Assembly (NCBI GenBank): GCA_030052745.1 | Contig: JANBVO010000005.1 | Span: forward strand, 1 to 64,000 | Direction: 5' to 3' | From: Pleurostoma richardsiae | Taxonomy: Eukaryota > Ascomycota > Sordariomycetes > Calosphaeriales > Pleurostomataceae | Length of the DNA stretch: 64,000 bases | Part shown: piece after piece, positions 57,052 through 64,000 of the stretch | How positions within the stretch are numbered: the first letter of the stretch is position 1 | How the letters are laid out: every line of letters starts with the position of its first letter | Notes under the pieces: generated by a model | Database searches by the model: none | The model's input: only the letters and a program-made list of their open reading frames with translations | What the model was told of the DNA's origin: nothing | Program-made: the position numbers and the translations under genes

Positions 57052-59499
57052 TGTCTCTTTCGTCAGAGACGGTGTGATTGGGCTCGGTTGGGTGTTCTCA
57101 GCTTGGAGGTATTCTTTTTTTTCTCGTCAAAGGGTCACGGCAACCCATGCATGGCCTAAGCTTAGCTCTTATGGCTTGCCAGTCGGGAGCAGCTCATGCA
57201 GGTGTCCATAATAACCAATGCGGGACAAACACATGCGATTTCTTGCACTGCAGCAGGACCTGCATGAAACGAGAGAGCACTCGACTCGAGGTGAATAAAA
57301 AATAAAGAGCTCGGGTCTGTATTATTCTGGGAGACGGCGGAAACAATTTTTTTTCCCTTGGTAGATGCGGAAATGGAGGAGGTTGACGCCCGCCTCATCG
57401 GTCCTAGCGACCTGACCTTGACCTTGCTCGATCTGCGCGCACATTGCGTTGGCGCTGTGTGGTACGACCGGGGTGGGAGCTCTGGGGCAGCGCCTCTTTC
57501 TTTTCCGCTTCTTCGTTTTCGTTTGAACAGTTCACCTCTTCCCGACCGCCTTTTTTGTCTCTGTTGCTCCCCGCTTGTACCTCGAGCGAGAAGTTTGCAC
57601 CAACTCCAGCTCCGTCGGGCAGCCGAGGGAGACAGAGTCAGTCGGCGAAGTTTCAGATTGTCTTAGTGAGGCGGCGCCCTACTAGAGTCAGATATCAGAA
57701 GCCATGAGGGAGGCTGTAATGGGTGACATGGCTTCGCCAGGGAGCCTGTTGTTGGGGTGTCATTTCGCCTGGGAAATGGCGGGAGAGAAAAACCAAATAC
57801 TGGTGGCTGGACACCGAATCAAGCTACGGACGGCACAGGCACAGACGGACGGACCCTTACCATTCATGCCACGTTCGCAGTATCCGGCGCTCTGATGCGC
57901 CTGTCCATCCGAGGTGAGGCACGCAGAGAATAGGGACAGTCAGACAATCGAGGCCAATCCTCATTAGATTTCAAACTGGAGGGTTTGTTCGGAGCGCAAG
58001 CCCCAATACGGAATACACGTGTCTTCAAGACAACTCAAAAACAATACCCAGATCAATGTTAAGGGTCGTTAAATGCTTCGATATATATGGCTTGATAGGT
58101 GCCAGCTGGGTGATGACCTGCTTGTATCATAACGTACCAGTTTCTTCTCATGTCTGGTGTTAGTCTTCAAGCGAAGGTACTACCTCTCTAGGTACTTTTG
58201 GAGTTAACGCCAACCTGCTAGCAGATGGTCCCTCTCTTTACAGAACGATAAACGCATTAAGCATGTTAGTCTATCTGTTGTATTCTTGCTCGTACGGTGG
58301 CCGCGTTGACTTGATCCACAGCTTGGTCTTCAAGGAAAGCCACAGGTGATACGGACTACGGTGGGGTTAAAGCGCGAGCGAAATCCTCCGTGAAGCCGGA
58401 AACCGCTATTTTGGGGTTCCATAAGCCGGAAACAACCAAACTTCGATTCTGGAAGGTGACAACGGAAGGTACCTTCCTACTACCTAACTGGTTCGGGCAG
58501 CTGGAGACTTCGACCGGCAGATGTGGTACTTGGAGGCAACAGCAATTATGCACTGAGTCTGGCGAGCCTCAGAAGTACCGTAATCGCGGACGCATGTACC
58601 TCATCACTTTGACGCATGTGATTGGCTGTCAGCGGCGGGTGGCTGACTGGCAAGGCCACGCATCTCTCTGCGCGGCTTGCATTGGGTCGGCGGCAGGGAG
58701 GCGAAAGGAGGCTGCTACGCTGCCCTTTGTCAGTCGGTGCCTGTGCGTATGTACTGTAGGTACGGAGTACGGATGCCGTCCATCATCTCCGGCACATCCC
58801 CATTGCATCCCTCGGCACAGCGAATGAACGCTGCGGTCTTTGCGACCTCTCTAAACTTCTTCCTCGAGAGCCTCTGTCCCGAGGCTGTGCGTTTCTGTTC
58901 CCCACGGCAGTTAGACGGCGGCATCGCTGCGGCGCAGTGCCGGGAGACCACCTCGCCTCTCGCCGAGTTTCTCCTGTCCCTTGGCTGCCGCCTTGACAAA
59001 GAAACGGTCTCAAGGGGATCCCTCGCCAAGGCAAGTTTCGAAACCCCTTGGCCGCTCCATCATCCCCATCCCAGCATCGCAGACTTGAAACCGAGCCAAC
59101 AGGCCTTCCGTGCGACTGCGACTGCGTCGTGTCGCCTTTTCCCCGTCCGCTTCTGTTCTTACCTTTCCCAGCCGATGCGAGTGCCTGCACCTATGTGCCT
59201 GCAGTTCTCTCCCATTACAGTGTGCGCTCACTTCTCGTCACTCTGCATGCGGCGTTGCCAAATCATCCTTTCTTTGACCGATCTAACTGTCTTCAAGAGT
59301 CTCCTCGATTGCTAAGTCCATCGAGCCGAATACATACCCTGAGCGACGATAGCCCGTCACTTTCGGCGACACACGTCAGCATCTAGCAACACCTATGAGA
59401 CCGACTTTATAGTAGCCCCGACTACCTCTTCCCTTCCCGGGTGCTTGCGCGGATCGCTGTGGAGGGCTTCTCCTCGGTCCTATCCGTCGCGGCCTCAAG
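57052..59499. other. 2.4-kb divergent region between the PhoD-like gene and kexin
   Basis: It contains both promoters. Frames at 58390-58827 and 58677-59315 (plus) have no domain, signal or splice support. The 58,650-59,490 part is CT-rich and may be kexin 5' UTR with upstream ATGs. A short TTTTTTTTC run occurs near 57,350. No RNA gene or transposon was recognised. Confidence 0.45.
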
Positions 59500-62212
59500 A
59501 TGAAGATCTGGCCAGTCGCTGGCCTTCTCGGCCTCGCGGCATGTGCTGCCGCAGGCTTACCGAAGGTCCATCCTCGAGATCACAGCAACAATGACTACTA
59601 CGTCCTACATCTTGACCCTGAAATATCACCGGAGCAGGTCGCGTTGAGATTGGGACTGGTTCATGAGGGTCAGCTTGGGGAATTGAAGGATCATCATCTC
59701 TTCGCAGGGGACAAGGTAGAGCACGACGTCGTCAAACGGGAGGTACAAGAGCGGCGCCGGCGAAAGAGGAGCCTTAACGACCGCGATGTTCTGGACGGCG
59801 TCCTATTTTCGGAGAAGCAGGCCTTGCGCCAACCCTGGGAGAAGAGGGTAGTGCCGCCAAAGCCTGCCGGGCCGATATCTCTCGCCTCTAGAGATGGCAA
59901 TGGCCCTGTAGACTGGGCCGTGAAGAAGATGGACGATGTTGCAGCTGCCCTGCAGATCAACGACCCCATATTCAAGGAACAGTGGCATCTGTTCAATCCC
60001 GTGCAGGTCGGGCACGATGTTAACGTCACGAGCCTTTGGTTGGAGGGGATCACTGGCAAGAACGCCACAGTCGCAATTGTCGATGATGGCTTGGATATGT
60101 ACAGCGACGACTTGAAGCCGAACTACTACGCACAGGGCTCTTACGATTTCAACGACAAGACTGATGAGCCGAAACCGAGACTGTCCGACGACCGCCATGG
60201 TACAAGGTGCGCTGGTGAAGTCTCGGCCGCCAGGAACGACGTTTGTGGAGTTGGTGTTGCCTACGATTCGAAGATTGCTGGCCTGCGAATTCTGTCGAAG
60301 CTCATCTCAGATGCCGACGAGGCGGTCGCCATGAACTACGACTTCCAGCACAACCAGATCTACTCCTGCTCGTGGGGTCCTCCGGATGATGGCCGTGCCA
60401 TGGAGGCTCCCGGGATTCTCATCAAGCGCGCGATGCTGAATGCGGTCCAGAATGGCCGTGATGGACTAGGGTCCATCTATGTCTTCGCGAGCGGCAACGG
60501 CGCAGGTAACGATGACAACTGCAACTTTGACGGGTACACCAACAGCATCTACAGCATCACGGTGGGAGCTATTGATCGAGAGGGACAGCATCCCTACTAC
60601 TCTGAAAAGTGCTCTGCGGGTCTTGTTGTCACATACTCCAGCGGTGCGGGAGATGCCATTGTAGGTTTTCAAATGATCTCTCATGCCTTCAAGAGTTGAG
60701 GTTAACGCTATTTTAGCATACAACAGACGTAGGGCAGAATGCTTGCTACAGTGGACATGGCGGGACATCCGCTGCTGCTCCTCTTGCTGCCGGAATCTTT
60801 GCCCTCGCCCTCCAGGTCAACCCCGACCTGACGTGGAGAGACATGCAGTATCTTGCCATGGACACTGCTGTCCCCATTAACCTTGAGACGGATGAATGGC
60901 AAACGACGACAATCGGCAAGAAATACAGCCATACGTTCGGCTACGGCAAGATCGATAGTTACGCCCTCGTTGAGAAGGCCAAGACGTGGGTCAGTGTCAA
61001 GCCCCAGGCTTGGCTCTTCTCGCCATGGATTCATGTGCATGAGGATATCCCTCAGGGTGAACAAGGCCTCGCTGTCAGTTTCGACGTCACGCCTGACATG
61101 CTCAAGCAAGCGAACCTCGCTCGCGTCGAGCATGTTACGATAACCATGAATGTGGAGCATACGCGGAGAGGCGACTTGAGCGTCGATCTCGTTAGTCCCA
61201 ACAAGGTCGTCAGCCACCTCTCCACCGCACGCCGACTAGACAACGCCAACACTGGATATGACGACTGGACATTCATGAGTGTTGTTCACTGGTAAGCAGC
61301 CTCATCCTTAGACTTGAGGTCGCTACTAACGTTTAGCAAAGGGGTGAATCCGGTCTCGGCACCTGGACCGTCATCGTAAAAGATACGAAGATGAACGAAC
61401 ACAAGGGCACCTGGATTGACTGGCACCTCAAGCTCTGGGGTGAGAGCGAGGATCCTGCCTTGGCCAAACTTCTGCCAATGCCCACCGAGGAAGACGACGC
61501 GGACCATGATATCACCGCAACGACTACGCTCAGTGCGACTACGACGACGCTCCCACCTGACCCCGCCGCTACCCAGTCGGAACCCCCGATCGTCACTCCC
61601 TCGGACCATCCCGATAGGCCATCCAAGGTCAAGCCGAGCACTACGCTGGCTGACGGATCCGTAGCAACGGATACCGGAACCGCGGTGGATGAGAAGCCCG
61701 CTGCGGAGACTAGCAGCTCCTCCTGGCTGCCCGGATTCCTGCCGACGTTCGGTGTCTCCCCTGCCACCCAGGCCTGGATCTGGGGCTCCATCGCCCTCAT
61801 CGTCATCTTCTGCTCCGGCCTCGGCGTCTACCTCTGGATCGCGCGCCGCCGCAGGCTCCGCAACAGCCCGCGCGACGGCTACGAGTTCGAGCTCCTAGAC
61901 GAGGAGGAGGCCGAGGGCCTCAACGGCGGCGAGAAGGGCGTGCGGGGCCGCAAGAAGGGCCGCAAGACCCGCGGCGGCGAGCTCTACGACGCGTTCGCCG
62001 GCGGCAGCGACGACGAGGCCGACTTCGAGGCGGACGAGTACCGGGACCGGTCCGCGGACAGGGAGGACGGCCAGAACGAGAAGAGGAGCATACGGCACGA
62101 GGGCGAAGAGGAGGAGGAGCATCCTCACCACGTCGTTGGCGACGACGATGATGACGATGAGGATGCGGGGAGCGATGACGAGAGGAGAGGTCTGCAGTCC
62201 GGACGGCGTTAG
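59500..62212 (+). CDS. KEX2: Kexin, Kex2-type proprotein convertase
   Basis: Three exons (59500..60660, 60717..61291, 61342..62212) encode 868 aa. Residues 1-18 are a signal peptide. The prodomain ends at basic pairs, including EKRVVPPKPAG, like the yeast autocleavage site. The S8 catalytic set is visible: Asp195 in VAIVDDGLDM, His233 in DDRHGTRCAGE, oxyanion Asn333 in ASGNGAGNDDNC and Ser405 in GHGGTSAAAP. A P/homo-B domain follows (VEHVTITMNVEHTRRGDL, GLGTWTVIVKDT), then a Ser/Thr-rich stalk, one membrane helix near 726-748 (IWGSIALIVIFCSGLGVYLW), and an acidic tail with YEFELLDEEE, resembling the Tyr-based Golgi-retention signal of yeast Kex2. Known role: cleaves secretory precursors after Lys-Arg in the late Golgi. 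The tail ends in long Asp/Glu runs. Confidence 0.94.
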
Positions 62213-62678
62213 AACGGGCATCGTCTATAGATGCTCTTTTTTTCTCTCTTGTGTTCGGTTTCTGTAAGCAAAAACGTGCGGAAAGGATCACGCGCGAGCT
62301 CCTAGCATAGGACCCCCCAGCATTGGTTAACTGGAGTATTGATCACTTGTTTGGCATATCTACCAATTTTTCTTCTTTCAGAAGCAGAACTCTCATCATC
62401 AGCACTGCTTATTCCTACGTGAAGAAACTGTGAAGTGCCCTGAGCGAAGAAAGCCAGTCCAATAGCGTTGTCATGCTAGTTGATGTTGAAATCTACGTCG
62501 TTAATAATGGCCCGGCGCCTCCCCTTTTCCCGCCCGGTTCCCCTAAGAATTATAGAAGCAAACGGATTTGGAATCCTTCCACTGCTCCTACCACCCCAGT
62601 ACGATACTCTTGTAGTGCGGCGCCACTCAGTTCCCCCTCTCACGCGGAACACGACAATCAAGCCACGCCCCCGCCGTC
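62213..62678. other. Convergent intergenic region
   Basis: Contains the 3' UTRs of kexin and the sorting nexin. Short frames here are unsupported. Confidence 0.5.
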
Positions 62679-64000
62679 CTACGGAGCCAGCACCCCCTCC
62701 CTCTCCATCTCCTTGACGTACCGCTCCCACACGCCGATGACGCCGTCGTAGAAGCCGACGTGCGCGTCGGCCAGGCCGCCGAGCTGGCGGCGGAACTCGA
62801 CGCGCTTGACGCGCTCGAAGTCGCCGACCTCGCGGACCACCTCCTCGTCGAACATCTCGGACGTCTTGCGCGCGGCCTCGGCCTCGCGCGTCAGCTCGTC
62901 GATGCGCAGCTCCAGCCGGCGCTGGCGCTCGCGCCGCGACTGCTCGTGGTCCACGCCGCGCACGTCCTCGATCTTGCTGCGGATGAAGCCGCCCGCGCCC
63001 GAGAGCGCGCCGCCCGAGGACCCGTAGCCGCCGTACGAGGCCGACGCCACCATGGAGTCGCGCTCCGCCGTCGACTTGTTGAGGTACTCGGTCAGCTGCT
63101 CGTAGTCGAGCTGCTTCTGCTCCCGCGCCTTGAGCAGGTTCTTGAGCGCCCCGCTGTAGGCCGCCATGTCGCGCAGGCTGCCCAGGTAGTCCTGGTCCGT
63201 GTGGTCGCGCAGCTTCTTGAGGCCCGCCGCCGTGTCCTCGACCGACGCCGCGAACGCGTGCACTGCCGCCTCGACGCTGGGCTCCAGCGTGATCAGCTTC
63301 TGGAACTGCTCCGCCAGGTCCTTGAGATCCGCCTCGATGTCGGTCTCGCGCCGCGCCACGCGCGCGACCACCTTCTCCACCTGTGCGAGGTCGTCATCCA
63401 GCTTGTCGCTGCGCTCCTTCACCTCAATGAACCGCCGGTCCGGCCGGTGCACTTTTGTGAAAGCGTTGATGAACGTGTCAGCGAAGTTGTCGAACACACC
63501 GCCCGATCCGGCGTCACCGCCTGCTGCCGCCGCGGTAGATGAGCGCGACGCCCTCGACTTCATGACGGCATTCCAGTCCGGGCTCTCCAGGAAGGTATGG
63601 AAGATCGCCGCGCGCCGCAAAACCGGATGCAGCGTCGTCCTGGTGAGGAATCTCTGGAGTGAGTGCGCGCGCCGTTGCGTAAAGTCCGTGCCGAACCGGT
63701 CGCCCCGCACATACTCCATGCGCTGCTTGTCCGGGAGGGGCGGAACGGCACAGGCCGGGAAGTCCTTGCAGAGGGTCCGGTATAGAAAGAGGAAGTCTGT
63801 GAAGCGCCGACGGACGTGGGTGATGGGCTTCTGGAAGGATGGAAAGGTGGACTAGGGATTGAGGAGAGACGTCAGTTCAGGACTTGGCAGAGGACAATTG
63901 TATCGAAGAGCTTAGGGAGGAAACCAGATGCCTTCCGTCCAAACGTGAACAAACATCCCTCTTAGAGTAGCATACTCACATTTGTCGTGATCAGATACGA
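62679..64000 (-). CDS. SNX4: Sorting nexin Snx4/Atg24 (PX-BAR), 5' part outside the window
   Basis: The gene runs off the right edge. The visible exons are 64000..63980 (partial) and 63851..62679; the 128-bp intron has donor GTGAGT and acceptor CCCTAG. The PX domain reads YLITTN, then RRRFTDFLFLYRTL, PPLPDKQRMEYVRGDRFG and the helical SLQRFLTRTTLHPVL. A linker (FLESPDWNAVMKSR) leads to a BAR-type coiled coil over 250 residues (FIEVKERSDKLDDDLAQVEK, and RRERQRRLELRIDELTREAE) ending GVLAP. The sequence TFPSFQKPITHVRRRFTDF is typical of Snx4. Known: Snx4 binds PI3P and works in endosome-to-Golgi retrieval and in selective autophagy as Atg24. About 398 codons are seen, most of the expected 450-500. 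Confidence 0.9.

Noticed and set aside
58677-59315. 212-codon frame upstream of kexin
   Set aside because: CT-rich leader-like DNA without domain; probably promoter or 5' UTR.
62760-63542. 260-codon plus-strand Leu/Arg-rich frame
   Set aside because: Exact antisense shadow of the Snx4 BAR region.

Overview
The window is nuclear DNA of a filamentous ascomycete (Pezizomycotina, probably a Sordariomycete). The evidence is protein-coding genes broken by many short introns of about 44-90 bp, with GTRNGT-type donors, CTRAC-like branch sites and YAG acceptors; CT-rich promoter stretches; and a typical fungal gene set (TAF2, Kex2-type kexin, Snx4/Atg24, Swp1/ribophorin II, Y14, a Ppc89-like spindle pole protein, Zn2Cys6 regulators, sugar transporters). 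No tRNA, rRNA, CRISPR or intact transposon was recognised. Exon-intron models were built by hand and checked for reading phase at every junction given in an entry.

Layout. 1-203: possible tail of a gene cut by the edge. 881-13178: conserved genes, namely TAF2 of TFIID (-), a SAS4-like chromatin protein (-), an IQ-motif protein of the plant IQM type (+) and a Ypt35-like PX protein (-). 13.2-14.6 kb: TpA-rich sequence that looks like an eroded repeat. 14.6-27.05 kb: an apparent sugar/polyol gene cluster with an SDR (+), a SurE phosphatase (+), a mannitol-dehydrogenase-type SDR (-), a xylitol/sorbitol-type zinc dehydrogenase (+), an MFS sugar porter (+), a second SDR paralogous to the first (-) and a Zn2Cys6 regulator (+). 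27-64 kb: mostly housekeeping and secretory genes again, namely a DUF7707-like GPI protein, an ethanolamine/choline phosphotransferase, an SDR, a 16-exon ABCC transporter, a glutaminyl cyclase, Swp1, a small orphan protein, a Ppc89/Cep57-like coiled coil, Y14, a large PhoD-like protein, kexin, and Snx4 running off the right edge.

The most interesting part is the 14.6-27.05 kb cluster. Two SDR genes with identical exon lengths (631, 89 and 84 bp) sit near its two ends in opposite orientation. Its intergenic regions share a TGCGGYAA motif, present upstream of SurE, between the mannitol-type SDR and the zinc dehydrogenase, and twice upstream of the regulator. The transporter promoter holds five CCGGGG/GCGGGG boxes of CreA type. 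A plausible reading is that the porter imports a sugar or polyol, the zinc dehydrogenase and SDRs interconvert polyol and ketose, SurE removes a phosphate, and the Zn2Cys6 protein controls the set under carbon repression. The substrate cannot be read from the sequence.

Two introns appear to use GC instead of GT donors (SurE 17003-17058; ABC transporter 37267-37313). The zinc dehydrogenase has an 8-bp microexon.
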